From: Notospermus geniculatus
Lineage: Eukaryota > Nemertea > Pilidiophora > Heteronemertea > Lineidae
DNA: 64,000 bases
Assembly: GCA_002633025.1 (NCBI GenBank)
Contig: NMRB01000554.1
Coordinates: forward strand, 1 to 64,000
Direction: 5' to 3'
Both the position numbers and the translations under genes were made by a program. The notes under the pieces are model-generated. The model made no database searches and had not been told where the DNA came from. It saw nothing but the letters and a program-made list of their open reading frames with translations. Shown one piece after another: positions 10,060 to 21,260 of the stretch (its first letter is position 1; each line of letters opens with the position of its first letter).

Positions 10060-12200
10060 TTGCAAATATTCTGGAAATTGACTTTATATTCATTATCATA
10101 TTGTGTGTCGATTTTTGTGCTCGCCTTCTCTTTGGAACAATAAAAGTTGAATAGAGAGAAAGAAAAATGAAGTAAAGAGCGAGCTGAGTGGCTCATGCAG
10201 CTTACTGGCCCAAATATGAAATAGGAAAAAGGGCATTTGGAGGACTAGGCCTAATACCAAAAAGAAGCAACAAAATGTCACTCAAATAAGTAAAAATACG
10301 GGGAAAGCGTATGAGGTATAAATGAGAAGTAAGAACCATACCAATCTTGGGCGCCCCTACACCTCAAGCTGGTATAAAAGACTAGGAAAACTGGTAATGA
10401 AAATGAGAAATAAAACTAGAAATTGACTTACCAGTCAATTTGAAAGACCGCCCTTGGAAATTGGGAGCTAAGACACAGTTGACTGATCGAGAATTATCGA
10501 ACGGCCAGGGTTGGTGCCAGGTTTTTGAAATAGGGAGAATAAAAGTCTCCCATTCCTAAAAGCAGGGAGACTTTTTTCCAAAGAGGGAGACTTGACTTCT
10601 CCCTACTAACTTCAGAAGGAGAAGCTGTAAAGGTCACTACTATTCAGTGATAAACTGAACTATGTGCTATGTACTGCCAACAGGGTCCAATAACAGGTAT
10701 GTGGCGGACCAGAAAGGGATTGACTCTTCCCCACATCCATTGAATCATCAATCAAGAGAGGAACCAGTCCAGGGTGATCACAACGCCATCTGCAGCATAC
10801 ATGAACGAACTATGCACATGTGTAATGTTAGCTGTATGCTGTATGTAAGTGATAGTAATAGTACTATGAATTGCCTGAAGATGGCATTTCAGTCAACAGT
10901 TTGAAAAAATGACAAATTTCACCCAAATTTCGCACTATTTGTACACGGATGACCCCAAGAATCAATAGGGTTCTGTGTAATGTGCATATCTACAATTCCT
11001 GAACGTTTTACCGCGATACATGGCGTTTTTCGTTAGTTATCGTTGGAGAACCGCAGATTGGATGGAGAGATCCAGAGAGAGAGAGAGAGAGAAATTCAGT
11101 AAAAACAAGAAAGACCGCCCCATTGAGATGGGGCGGTCTTAACTAGACCCAGTAAAACTAAACCCAGACTTTAAACGAATACATGTATTTGTTCAGGGAG
11201 TGCTTCTGCGGTCAGCTAAGGAATTAGTGTTTCTCGACAGTTTTCTTCCCTGATAGTAGTGAGTTCTCGCAAATCTGACGAAACACGAAGTACGAAATGC
11301 GAAATTGGACTTCATTTCCATGACGTATTTCAGCAGATGGTTGGTACCACAAATATCGCCTGCTGCAAGAGAGTCTTTTGGCGTATGACGCAAGACCGAT
11401 AGTGTTGCGATGTATATTAAACTTTAAAATTTATCTTTCGTTTCCACTTTTCCACAAGTAGAAATTTAAAAATCCAAGACGTTCCGGTGAATCAGCTGAT
11501 TTGGCATCTTGCAACGAACAGCCGACGGCCGTTCAGGACGCACTTTCTGATTGGCTGAACTCATTCATATCCGTTGTTGTTGTCGGTACACTAGCCGCTG
11601 ATTTTGCATCTTGTTTTCCCAGTCGTTTGTGGAGTGTAGCGCGGCGGCCGGAGCGACACAACGACTGGGTCCCGCGTCTACATCAACTGTGCAAAAAAAG
11701 TATATTACATGTAAGTATCGTTGTAATATGCATAATTTGGCGGTATTAAATCACTTCGGGTCAAAGTATGATTTCCAAAGGCATAATTGCAACAATTGAA
11801 GCAATATTCGTGATATTTCACTGACATTCTGTTGCTGCTGCATTAAAAATAAGATCGCTGTCGTGAGATATCGTCGCCTACATCACATGTATCATGGCTG
11901 CGGATTAGTTATTTGGTCGAGACTGATGCCAGTAGTAGACACGGTGATCCACATTTAAAGATAATGTATCACGGATATTTTCGTGGGCCACGAAATTCAT
12001 TGTTTATTTACATTCTGTTTGTTTATGTCCAGGTTTTCGTTGTCTTGTGAGTAAATTATTGGTGGCATGCCCCTCTAGAAATTCTGTTGATTCCAAAAGT
12101 GTTCATTTTGGTGGGTTGGCATGTCCCAAAAGTCCAAAATAACATACATGTAATGTAAACATCCATGTTTACAAACATTCAATGAAGTCGTGATACATTA
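10060..12200. other. Intergenic region without recognised genes; possible upstream exon of gene 2
   Basis: Contains a (GA)n run (11071-11092), a perfect hairpin AAGACCGCCCCA/TGGGGCGGTCTT (11111-11140), and a CpG-rich stretch near 11480-11690 with an inverted CCAAT box (gattggctg). A strong splice-donor consensus, ACAT|GTAAGTATCG, lies near 11709. Because both complete first coding exons of the cluster start with a splice acceptor, a non-coding first exon of gene 2 could lie here. This is inference only. Confidence 0.3.
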
Positions 12201-12206
12201 TCTTTA

Positions 12207-12588
12207 AGGCCGGTTCAGACGGTCGACTTTTTGCTTCCAACCTCCAGCAACCTGGTTGAAAGACCCTGAATTTGATACCTGCAACCTCAGGTTGCCATGT
12301 GTGGACGCATCTAGCAACCTGTTTCAACTTCACTCGGGCAACCCCTTTCAACCAGCGACCAAGAACGAACATATTCGTTCTTGGTCGCTGGTTGAAAGAC
12401 ATCTGGCCAATCAGAATAGGCCTAAGCCTTTCCCGCCAAAATATATTAGTAATTTCCTTTAATCTCTTTCAACCTGTCAGCCTGTGAGACTGCTGTCGGT
12501 CGCCCTGTCTGACCCTCAGAGGTAGGTTGAAAGAGGTTGCTGGTTGCTGCAGGTTGAAAGGAAAAGGTTGCCACGTCTGAACAGGTGT
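12207..12588. mobile_element. MITE with GGTTCAGACG ends and a central hairpin
   Basis: CGGTTCAGACGG at the left is inverted at the right (CCACGTCTGAACAGG). The arms are filled with AACCTG and CAGGTT-type words. A nearly perfect internal hairpin at 12343-12401 pairs CTTTCAACCAGCGACCAAGA with its complement. Non-coding. Confidence 0.7.
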
Positions 12589-12611
12589 GACAGGAATCAA
12601 AGTCCGGTCCT

Positions 12612-12662
12612 ATTGTTGTCGTAAAGTTTACGTTTATCGTTTGATTTCTAAACCGCCCTATT
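12612..12662. mobile_element. Half copy of the AATCAAACGATAAACG MITE
   Basis: Only one arm (GTCGTAAAGTTTACGTTTAT, then CGTTTGATTTC) is present, ending in CCGCCCTATT. The other arm is absent, so this is a truncated copy of the family at 5285, 15129, 20024 and 35563. Confidence 0.65.
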
Positions 12663-12664
12663 GT

Positions 12665-13184
12665 TGTCGTTCAATCGTAGGGCGCCTCTGAATGGCCTTG
12701 CAATAACTCTGCCACACAGAACGCTGGTTTGCCGCAGTGGGTATGAATTAATTTATTCCACGATGCCGGCGTCTACATTTGATCGCGGTATGTTCGCAGA
12801 CGCTCGGCGTCCGTAGTACGAATCAAGCCTAAAAAGTACAGGACATTTCTCTCCGATGTTTGACGTGCATATTTAATCGTTTTCACCTATCAAAGAACTA
12901 AAATTATCGATGGACGGAAATCGGGATAAATTGCAACGATTGTATATTGGTCCGTGTAATGGGAGGCAGAAATGATTGCAACCAAAAGAAAACGCCATAA
13001 AATTTCAAATGCCAGACAAATTTTTCACTTGCTAGTTTTTCATAAAATCGAAAATGTCGCTATAAATTTGGGCAACAGATATCTAGCCGTCAGACAGGTT
13101 AACTTTGTTTCGGGACACGATATCGGGAGACAATATAATTATTTTGGTAAGTCAGTTCTCTTTACTCCGTTCTTAGATTTTCTA
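12665..13184. other. No recognised feature
   Basis: About 500 bases with only short open frames and no visible repeat. It separates the half MITE from the second mariner-like element. Confidence 0.4.
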
Positions 13185-13755
13185 GAGGGTGTTTCAAAAA
13201 AAAGTTGTCAACTCTAAAATATCTCCTAGAACCCAAACCAATGAATATTTTTGGCTCAGATTTGGTATGTAGATAGGTCAGGATGCATGGAGGTGCTGCA
13301 GAAATTTTGGCTCACGACCGCTTCATGCGTGGATGAATAAGAGGCCTCGGACTGCGCAAGTGCAAAATGCAGAAAAGGAAGATTTATCAGAAAGCAATGA
13401 AACATTTATTTCATTTGTTGCGTAGGCTACAGAATTTGCCAGGATTACTGGAATCTACCTTCCACATGGCCATTCAGAAGGGTTTACAGAGTTCCCTTCA
13501 GCCCAATCATTGAAATGTCCTCAGTGCACTTACATCATCATGGTTCTTTTATTGTTTGGAGGACACCTGCATTTCGGACCCTTTTACTTTTGGGGTCACT
13601 GTTCCGTCATAACAAGACACCATCTTACAAACATTACATAAACATTATGAGTATGTCTACACCTAGCCGCTTACAAAATCTGAGCCAAAAGTATTCATGT
13701 GTTTGGGTTCTATAGGAGATATTTTAGAGATGACAACTTTTTTTGAAACACCCTG
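13185..13755. mobile_element. Mariner-like non-autonomous element, copy 2
   Basis: Same ends and interior as the copy at 2536-3101, including the internal words GTAGGCTACAGAATTTGCC and CCTCAGTGCACTTACATC. The high similarity over the full length suggests both moved recently or were copied with the local gene duplication. A poly-C run follows at 13912-13925. Confidence 0.75.
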
Positions 13756-14033
13756 TAGATGAACCATGCTTGAAAATCAAATTTGCTGTCACCGCTTGGA
13801 AGCAAATTGAGAGGGGCGGAAAAGTGTATATCCGGCCGACGTATTGCCAACTTGTTCCATTTTGGAAAGAAAATACACGTCCCAATTCTACATGTATTAG
13901 TCTGGACGCAACCCCCCCCCCCCCCAAAGGGCCGTAACCCCGTTTTCTCTTGATATTTTCTGAATCTTTGGTGGTAGCGAATCAGAATCCGCCGGTGCCA
14001 CCGCGTCACCCTTTAGCGTTTTGAGAAAACCGC

Positions 14034-14047
14034 GTTACCATGGCAAC
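14034..14047 (+). promoter_or_regulatory. X-box-like site (RFX consensus) upstream of gene 2
   Basis: GTTACCATGGCAAC matches the RFX half-site arrangement GTNRCC-N(0-3)-RGYAAC, 43 bases before the start codon. If the acceptor at 14080 is used, the site is in a 5' UTR intron. No equivalent site is seen before gene 3. Confidence 0.45.
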
Positions 14048-14089
14048 GGACTGCAAAAAAACTACAACTGCCTTCTTTTAGAATCCACC

Positions 14090-17000
14090 ATGAAGTCCCT
14101 CTTCGGCGTCGTCTGCCTGACAGTCCTTGTTGGCATGGCAACTCCATGTTGTTTACCAGATCGGGTATCGTTCGATTACGAACTCGGTATCAATATCACA
14201 GGGAGTAGAGTTGGTCAGAATCGGTCGATGACCCACAGAGAGTCTCTAATGGGAAGGTAAGTAAACTTTCATGGCCACAGGTTTCACGCTTAGACTGGTT
14301 CCCGTCTTTGCCACTGGTCACGCACTTGTCATGCATGGCCAATGCATTTACCATTGGAAATGGCGCGATGCCTGTGCTCATAGATTGGTCCCAGACCTTC
14401 GTTGGAAGGAACGGTTCGGACACAACATAACCCTAACCTAATCCTTCAAACAATAACGTTTTCGTTGTGGGTTGACCATAGTTGCGCTTCCACTACAAAA
14501 AAAGCCGGTATTTGTCCGCTCTTATTCTGCCTGCATTACAGAATTGCCGGGTTTAATAGGTCCGGTTCTATTAAGTGCGGATCTATTTAGTTCGGATAGC
14601 ATAGCCGATCATACTCCGAATCTAAATTAGATGCGGATCAACAGTGGTGTTTTTGTAGTGGAATGGCAATAAGTCCGGATCTATTTGTAGTATTATGATC
14701 GGCTGCAGGTGGCTTAAGATCGCTTGCGACATAGCGCATGCTCGGAAGTGCCAGAACAATAGGCGCCTTCATTCCACGTATCGCCATCTGTAGCCGATCA
14801 TACTAACCTCAAATCCAGTAGTGGAAGCGCAAGCAGTGAAATACCCGGTCTTATTTTAGATGCGGTACTATTAAGACCGGATCTAAAAGCTGTAATGGAA
14901 GCGCAGCTTATGGTAATTTCAGGGTTTGGGGTACTGAAAATATGAGGGGTTATTTCGCACGATATTTCAATGTAGCCACTCCAAATCGGCGGAGTAATAC
15001 ATGTAACACCACTGGAAGACAGGCTTATGATATGGTCACTAGCAAACTTTCTCAAAAGTTGAAAATTGTTTTTCTCTCAATTATTTCTGTGTCAAACAGA
15101 ATATTCGAGTGCCTTTTACTCGATATTAGGGAGGTTTCGAAATCAAACGATAAACGTAAACGTTAACGACAACTTTATTTTTGTACCGAAAATGCAATGC
15201 AAAATCTGGTTTATGTGTAGTATGAAAAATAACGTTGTCGTAAAAGTTTGGCTTATCGTTTGATTTCGAAACCTCCCCATTAACTATGAGCCTTCGTTTG
15301 AGGTGTTTGCAGGGCGTTAGCATTTCTCTTGCTCGTCGCATGGGCTTTTCGTTCATGCAATTCAGCTTCAATGCCGAAAGTTCCGACCATCGTAATTTCA
15401 AGTTGATCTGATAAAATGGCGTCAAAAACATTTTAAAATATAATTTATTAACAGTACTGGACAAAATCTACTACTCTTTTCAGCGGATCTTTTGATTTCA
15501 TCAAGCAGAAGTTTCACCTATCTGTTTCCACATCACAGTTCTTGGCCAAAGCATTCATAGACCTTAGCAAGGTAGGCGACATTACCGGTGTCTTCCCACT
15601 TCGCCCCTTCCCATTTTGCCCCCTGCATGTTATTCCCATTTCGCATCTTTGCCATTTCGCGTCTTTCTCATTTCACCCCTTCCCAATTTGCCCCATTCCC
15701 ACTTCGCTCCTTTCCTGTTTCGCCCCTTTCTCAAGTCGCCCCTTTCCATCTGGCCCCTTCCTGATTCACCCCTTCCCATTTCGCCCCTTCCCAATTTGCC
15801 CCTTTCCCACTCCGCCCCTTTCCTGCTTTGCCCCTTTCCCACTTTGCCCCGTTCTCATTTCGCCCCTTCCTGTTTTGCCGCCATCTTGAATCTATTGGCT
15901 CTAGAAAAAATTTATCCCCGGAAAATTCGTCCGCAAGGAAAATTCGTCCCTCACCTGACGTTCATTTTTCATGAACGTGAGGTAAGCATATGGTCTCTGG
16001 CCATTTTTGAATGGATAGTTCTGTTAAGGGAGATGTTGCAGGCTTAATTGATGTACACATACTTGATACTTTTATGCCTTTTCTTTAGAATGAAGGGACA
16101 GTAACAACATCCGAGACGTCCGTACGACATGGACGTCTAGTTCAGGAGTGCCATGCGTTTCCCGTTACAGGAAAAGTCGGAAAACCTTGGCAGTGCATTC
16201 TCGGTAGGCTGGCATCTTCACTGAGTTCAGGTCAAGACTCGGCTTCTCCTCCCTTGACCTTCACGCAAGCAAACCACATTCCGTGTTCAAGGATTTCCCC
16301 GATCCCAAAAATAGCAACCAATCACGGCAAAGCTTGCATCGGCAGCTCGGGTATGATGACAAGATGGCGGTCGATGAAACTTTATTCGAATGCAAATTCT
16401 CCGTGGAAGGACTTACAAGTGCTCAAAAAGAAGCCGCGAAGGCAATATTCGATGGAGACTATTTGTTAGTCTGTTGTAGGACTGGCAGTGGGAAGTCAAT
16501 TACGTACTAGCAGGCTAGTGTTGTTCGCTACGAAGTTGAACGGCGTACCCGGTACTCGTATGAATAAGTTATCGCAAAGAGGCTTCTGATTGGGTGCACG
16601 AGAAAATCCCAAACCGTTGAACACGGAATCTGGTTGCTTGCTGCAGAGTGTAGGAAGAGGTTAGCCGATTCCTACACGATGCATTATGCAGAATGTAGGC
16701 TTAGGGCTCGACAATGCAATTTGTCGCCTCCTCATCGTCTGTCCAGAAAACGAAACATGAGCAGAATCTCGAGCAGAAGAAAGTACTCTTCATTCCACAT
16801 CCAGTTGGCTCGAGGTTCATGGCGGATATCTCCACAACGGCTGGGTTAAATGTGACATACCATACATCAATCGATTTGTCTTTTTTGCCGCTACAGTCAT
16901 CATCACTGTCATTTTCCATACAAATATGACAGAAAAAAGTTGTTTCATCAATCACAATTTGTGTTTACGGCCGAAATGGCGGCCGTTTTGAAATGACGCA

Positions 17001-19155
17001 ATGCATCGCGCACGTGTAAACTGCACTGAACACCATGGCGAAATGAAATGGCTTTTGAGAAAGGGATCCGTTATGCAGGTGTGAAGGGAAAGAATGTCCT
17101 AGGAAAAACTGTCCGGGGAACAAAAGATCTTATTGTTACATTCTAATCTCTGACAATTGGTTTCTATACCCATGCCGCTTAATCCGTCATTCAACAATAG
17201 AAGTGGACACTTTTTACAGGGGGACACTATTTACTGCTACACCGGCCTTACTCGAAAAATGAAGATAGCAGAAAGATACCGACAAGAAAGACAAGTGAAT
17301 TGATGTATGGTATGTCGAATTTGACCCAGCAGTTGCGGAGATATCGGCTGAAAACCTCGCGCCAATCGGATGTGGAATGGAGAGTAGGCTATATACGAGA
17401 AACATTTTGTTTTTCCGCTGATGAAAACCCTGTATCCTTTTTTCAGATGGTTAACAAGTTTGTTTCTTTCCAGGCAATAAAGATATCTTTACGGACCTTA
17501 GCGATATGACCTACCTCATCCACCTTGCCCAGAAGGTTCACGGACTAATCACGTTGAATCCGGACACGTGTTTACCCACAACCGCGGACGTGGAATACGT
17601 CATAAACGGAACGTCTCGTAAGAAATCGTGAAAATTAGGCTGCGATTTCACAGAGCCACACAGTACACGGACATGCAAGTTAACAAAGGCTTTACAAAGG
17701 GTTCGCGCCCGTGAAGTCATTAAGGGGCATGTATAGAGGCCACTGAGTGAAGTACCACAAGTGGGACCCATCCAAAAAGTTCAATATCCGTGAGATTGAC
17801 AGCCAGAAGGGCATGGCCATCAGTGTCTATACATGCATGGCTCACTGTACACTGCACACACATACTAATTACACAAGCCCCATTGTCTTTACGAGACATT
17901 ACATCACCTCAGCGTTGGTGCAATCAAACTCCAAGCCAGCACCGTTTCCGACTAAACAAGTAACGTAAAACGCAAAAGAATGACTATAGCTAGAGACAAC
18001 AATCACTAGTCGTCCATAAAAACGTCACTCACATTTAAATGTTTGTCCTGTTTCAGTCGTGTTTCAGATGGCCCTTCACTTGGAACTCACCAATATTGTT
18101 GAAAAAGTTGAGGACAATTGCGTCCTCCAGCCTCCATGCAAGGCAGAGAAAAGTAACAGGCCTGCAGCTACGGTACGTAAGACACCGGGTTCACATAGAG
18201 CTACACGCTACATAGACATAGGGTGGACTCATACAGTTACATCCTGCGAAAATCGGCCATGACAGCTCAGAAGGGGTAAACAAACCTTGGCGTAGTTGGC
18301 TCCCGTGCTTAGTCTGTGCAATGCACTAGGCCCAGGCTTGTTCACCCCACTAAGCTGTCGTGGCCGACTTTCGCAGGATGTCTACACATGTACATGTGCA
18401 TATGACGTAGAACTGAAAATTTCGATATTCTTACCGAACCTTTCCAAATCCGAGCTTCCACAGCGTCGTCTCGGTTACTAGTATTCCGTTCTCCGTAGCC
18501 ACAACACAATCCCGTTTTTGGCAAGCGGCACAGCTTCTGCTAGCAGAGCCTAGGCCTACAGCAAAGTTTATTCGTATGTTACTTTGTTCCAACATAAAAC
18601 GAAGTACAATAAAACTACGAACTGGTCTCTCCAAAGTTCTAATGGCAAGTGCCTAAAATAACCAGGGACCTTATTCGCAAATCCGCTGTTACTTTAAAGG
18701 TACGCAAATCCTTTGTCAGGCTGATAGTGAACAATAGGTTGTCCGCAAAGGGGCAATAGTTCGCGCACTCCCGTAAAGTTACGGGAGCTTCGTGAATAAG
18801 GTCGCTGGTGTATTGTGTAACATAAAACCCCTGAACCACCCAAAATGATGTGCGCATGCGTGAACTAAAAATAGAATGGCTCCACGTGCCAATGTTTATC
18901 AACGACCGCCAAGAAACTCATTTTGCTCTCGGAGTTTCATGGCGGTCGGCCCTGATTTTCATGTTCCCCATTTTCCAGATTCCAGCTCCAAAGGAAGCGT
19001 TGCGTAGGATCCTTGGACTTAAAGACTCATCCCCACAGAATGATAATGTTGATGATGATGATGATAAAGATGACAGGAAGAAGAGAAATGTCCGCAACGA
19101 TATAGGCCCTAAGTGGCGCAGTGGGCAGAAAAAGACAAAAGAGGATGCGCATTAG
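14090..19155 (+). CDS. Ependymin-related secreted protein gene 2, complete six-exon model
   Basis: Exons 14090-14256, 15484-15571, 16089-16203, 17474-17617, 18057-18172 and 18979-19155 have GT-AG borders and join in phase (2,0,1,1,0) to about 268 residues. Residues 1-19 form a signal peptide (MKSLFGVVCLTVLVGMATP) followed by the CC-x-P start of mature ependymin-like proteins. Other landmarks are GSFDFIKQKF (exon 2), KPWQCIL (exon 3), DTCLPTTADVEYVINGTS (exon 4), and LTNIVEKVEDNCVLQPPC (exon 5), the last matching the closing 'dP-vF-pP-C' motif. Exon 6 encodes an Asp-rich and basic tail (RKKR) and ends at a frame that hides a paralogous Cys-Ala-Leu peptide (see findings). The start is fixed by the signal peptide and by identity with gene 3. 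Introns hold a helicase fragment, MITEs and a minisatellite. Confidence 0.8.
14481..14909. mobile_element. MITE with GCGCTTCCA ends in intron 1 of gene 2
   Basis: GTTGCGCTTCCACTACA at the left is inverted near 14890-14909 (TGTAATGGAAGCGCAGC). The interior repeats GTCCGGATCTA and TAGATGCGG-type words in both orientations, and a further inner pair (AGTAGTGGAAGCGC, 14818-14832) suggests nested or tandem copies. Confidence 0.65.
15129..15278. mobile_element. GGGAGG-AATCAAACGATAAACG MITE, copy B
   Basis: Inverted ends GGGAGGTTTCGAAATCAAAC and its reverse complement, with the GTACCGAAAATGCAA centre. It lies in intron 1 of gene 2 and is nearly identical to copy C at 20024-20176. Confidence 0.8.
15595..15890 (+). 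repeat. Minisatellite, about 15-20-bp unit (CCCATTTCGCCCCTT)
   Basis: About 15 imperfect head-to-tail copies of a unit like TTCCCATTTCGCCCC with T/C interruptions. It makes long spurious ORFs on both strands. It sits in intron 2 of gene 2, starting about 25 bases after exon 2. Confidence 0.85.
16283..16510 (+). pseudogene. RecQ-like helicase N-terminal fragment inside intron 3 of gene 2
   Basis: The frame reads FSVEGLTSAQKEAAKAIFDG, then DYLLVCCRTGSGKSITY, a helicase Q-motif-like region followed by a Walker A motif (TGSGKS). It stops at TAG right after the Walker A motif, so the DEAH box and the rest of the helicase are missing. It is a captured or decayed gene fragment, not an exon of the ependymin gene. 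Two other helicase fragments in the window (55.7 and 63.6 kb, minus strand) stop at the same domain point. Confidence 0.6.
16789..17382. repeat. Inverted pair of a repeat that keeps a protein-like frame
   Basis: The plus-strand arm (16789-16900) encodes IPHPVGSRFMADISTTAG..., and the minus-strand arm (about 17270-17382) encodes IPHPIGARFSADISATAG... with a matching TYHTSI-LSFL continuation. A third, more diverged copy lies near 45478-45590. The intervening 370 bases include GCTTAATCCGTC and GGGGGACA words also seen at 20440-20500. Confidence 0.6.
18239..18382. mobile_element. Short MITE in intron 5 of gene 2
   Basis: ACATCCTGCGAAAATCGGCC and ATGACAGCT at the left are inverted at the right (AGCTGTCGTGGCCGACTTTC, then GCAGGATGT). 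The arms are about 50 bases, giving an imperfect hairpin of 145 bases. Confidence 0.7.
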
Positions 19156-19373
19156 AAGTCATAATTTGCTAGGTTGGAACATCGGCATTGTAATCAAATT
19201 TTAACCACCGACTGACCTAATGTCATTGAAAACAATGTGCAATTCGGAGAAGTGCGTTAATCTAAATCCATGTGCGAGAAACACTGACTGACACACCAAT
19301 ATAAATGTAGGCTTACCATGACGTGCAGGGTAATCATGCACGCCAGAAACCAATGCTTCCCTGTGGTTAGTTA

Positions 19374-19697
19374 TTATCCCCGGAACGGAATAGTTATTTT
19401 TGCCGGAATGGAACAGAAATGATAATGCGGAATGACTCTAAAACTGGAATGGCGGAGCCAATTTAAATATCCCACCATATTATAAATAGCAACAGGACAC
19501 GTGATCGAATGAGTTTTGTCAACGACGATTTCCCTTTCGGTTCTCCACCCCCTCTGCCATTACGCACGTCTATTGTCAACATTTTCAACGCGACTCCGGG
19601 TTTCACAAGTATGGTGGAGAAGCAAAAGTCTGGTCGTCGTTGACCGCATCTTCATTTCTGTTCCGTTCCGTCAGAAATAACTATTCCGTCCCTGTTA
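19374..19697. mobile_element. MITE with GGAACGGAATAGTTATTT ends, copy 1
   Basis: TATCCCCGGAACGGAATAG with TTATTTTTGCCGGAATGGAA at the left is inverted at the right (TTCCGTTCCGTCAGAAATAA, CTATTCCGTCCCTG). A second, enlarged copy lies at 26734-27753 and shares the interior word TATTATAAATAGCAACAG. It is just downstream of gene 2. Confidence 0.75.
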
Positions 19698-19786
19698 AAA
19701 GTACATGTAGTGTATATGACTGATGACACAGACACCACGCCCGAACACCACGTTTCGCTTAAAAATGATTGCCTAAATCTATTCTA

Positions 19787-20316
19787 AAGGCCGCCGTACA
19801 CGATACATACATGTATTTTTCCTACGAAATAGTTCGTACGATTTCTCATCCAATTTTATTCGCATCCAATATTTCGCATCCCGCCGTAGACGATCCCATT
19901 ATTTCCTAGGAAATATTACATACGTTGCAGCATAAATTTTATTGTGTATGACGGGGTAATTTTTATAGGATTGACCAACTACATACATGCGGACAAAGGG
20001 CACAAAGCGTCAGCTGTACAATAGGGAGGTTTCGAAATCAAACGATAAACGTAAACGTAAACGACAACCTTATTTTGTACCGAAAATGCAATATACATGT
20101 AAAATCTGGTTAATGTGCAGTATGAAAAATAACGTTGTCGTAAAGTTTACGTTTATCGTTTGATTTCGAAACCTCCGTAATAATAATATGCTACCACGGC
20201 GTACACGGTTATTGTAGAAGAAAAATACATGTAGAACAGAACGTATTTGTTGATTTTTTCCCATTAAATTCCAACAAAATATTTCATAGGAAAAAATGTA
20301 TCGTGTTCGGCGGCTT
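19787..20316. mobile_element. AAGGCCGCCGTACACGATA element, copy 1, interrupted by a MITE
   Basis: Ends AAGGCCGCCGTACACGATAC and its reverse complement near TGTATCGTGTTCGGCGGCTT, with inner TTCCTACGAAATA-type arms. The copy at 59192-59640 is in the opposite orientation and lacks the insertion at 20024-20176, showing the empty site (GTACAGTAATATGC in this orientation). Confidence 0.8.
20024..20176. mobile_element. GGGAGG-AATCAAACGATAAACG MITE, copy C, nested
   Basis: 153 bases with perfect outer arms GGGAGGTTTCGAAATCAAAC. It sits inside the element at 19787-20316, so it inserted later than its host. Confidence 0.85.
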
Positions 20317-20353
20317 CTACGCTGTTTTGTGTTACATGTATTTTGATACATAC

Positions 20354-20520
20354 CGGTGTGATAAAATCGGATGTACCCGTTTTTCTGATGTCCCCCTGCA
20401 TTGTCTGTCACAGGATTAAGGGTCTTGGTCTCTCTAGAGTCCAATTCAATGGTGCCGCTTAATCCGTTAATGTTAATGGGGGACATCACATATCGGGGGA
20501 CATTAGATTCTATTACACCG
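20354..20520. mobile_element. CCGGTGTRA-ended MITE
   Basis: ACCGGTGTGATAAAATC at the left and GATTCTATTACACCGGT at the right form inverted ends. The middle contains GCTTAATCCGTTAATG and GGGGGACATCA words. Related ends (GCCGGTGTAAC, GTTACACCGG) bound the nested insert at about 26774-26934. Confidence 0.6.
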
Positions 20521-20524
20521 GTAT

Positions 20525-21260
20525 GTACTGAAACGATTATTAAATGGTCCGCCAAAGAAGAAAGTGTGTTTTTCGACAGATATGTTTTTTTAATGTCAAT
20601 ATTTTTATTTGTCCAAACAAAATAAACTTACTAGGGATCGCTTATCCATGTGTGGTGAATGTATGTGTTCACACCGGCGTTGCGAGCTTCAGAACAAGTC
20701 ACTTTGATTAGTTTCATGTATTCAGTATAGATGGCGTGTATGATGGTGAAATTAAAAAAACAAGTCATTGCGAGCCAATATTATTATTTTATTTACATGT
20801 CTTGACACAATTCAGCCTTCAGTGAAGGAGGAAAACTGGTCTTCAGATCCGTAAGCATAACTTTTTGTTTCCTTTCGGGGGAGGGGCGGTGATCAAACGC
20901 TATTTGCAATAGAGGGCATAAACGGGTGTCGTCCGGACGCTTTCGGGGTTAATATTCATCCAATAGATAATCGCTGTAAAATCTGGATTTTTTTGGAAAT
21001 GACAAAAGTTGAATTGATTACCAGAGACCCAGTGTTCCAGATCAGGCGCGGACCAGAGGGTGTGTAGCTTGTGATGGCCTCCTCCGTACTTACCAGGGCC
21101 AATAATGCTATAGCGTCGGCCCTGACGGAAAAATGAAATACAAATACCAGAGGGGGGTTGGGGTCGTGACTCCCCTCGCTCTCCACCACCGTTTTTTTCT
21201 TCAATAATTTGCGGCAATCAGCAAAAAATACAAAAATAAAACTTCTGTTTTGACACTGAG
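20525..21260. other. Intergenic, no recognised gene
   Basis: No convincing frame or repeat pair. The tail end is probably the body of the GGCGGATCC-family element whose right end lies at 21261-21394. Confidence 0.3.

Noticed and set aside
15542-16047. Proline- and phenylalanine-rich ORFs
   Set aside because: They run from exon 2 of gene 2 into the CCCATTTCGCCCC minisatellite or read it in other frames.
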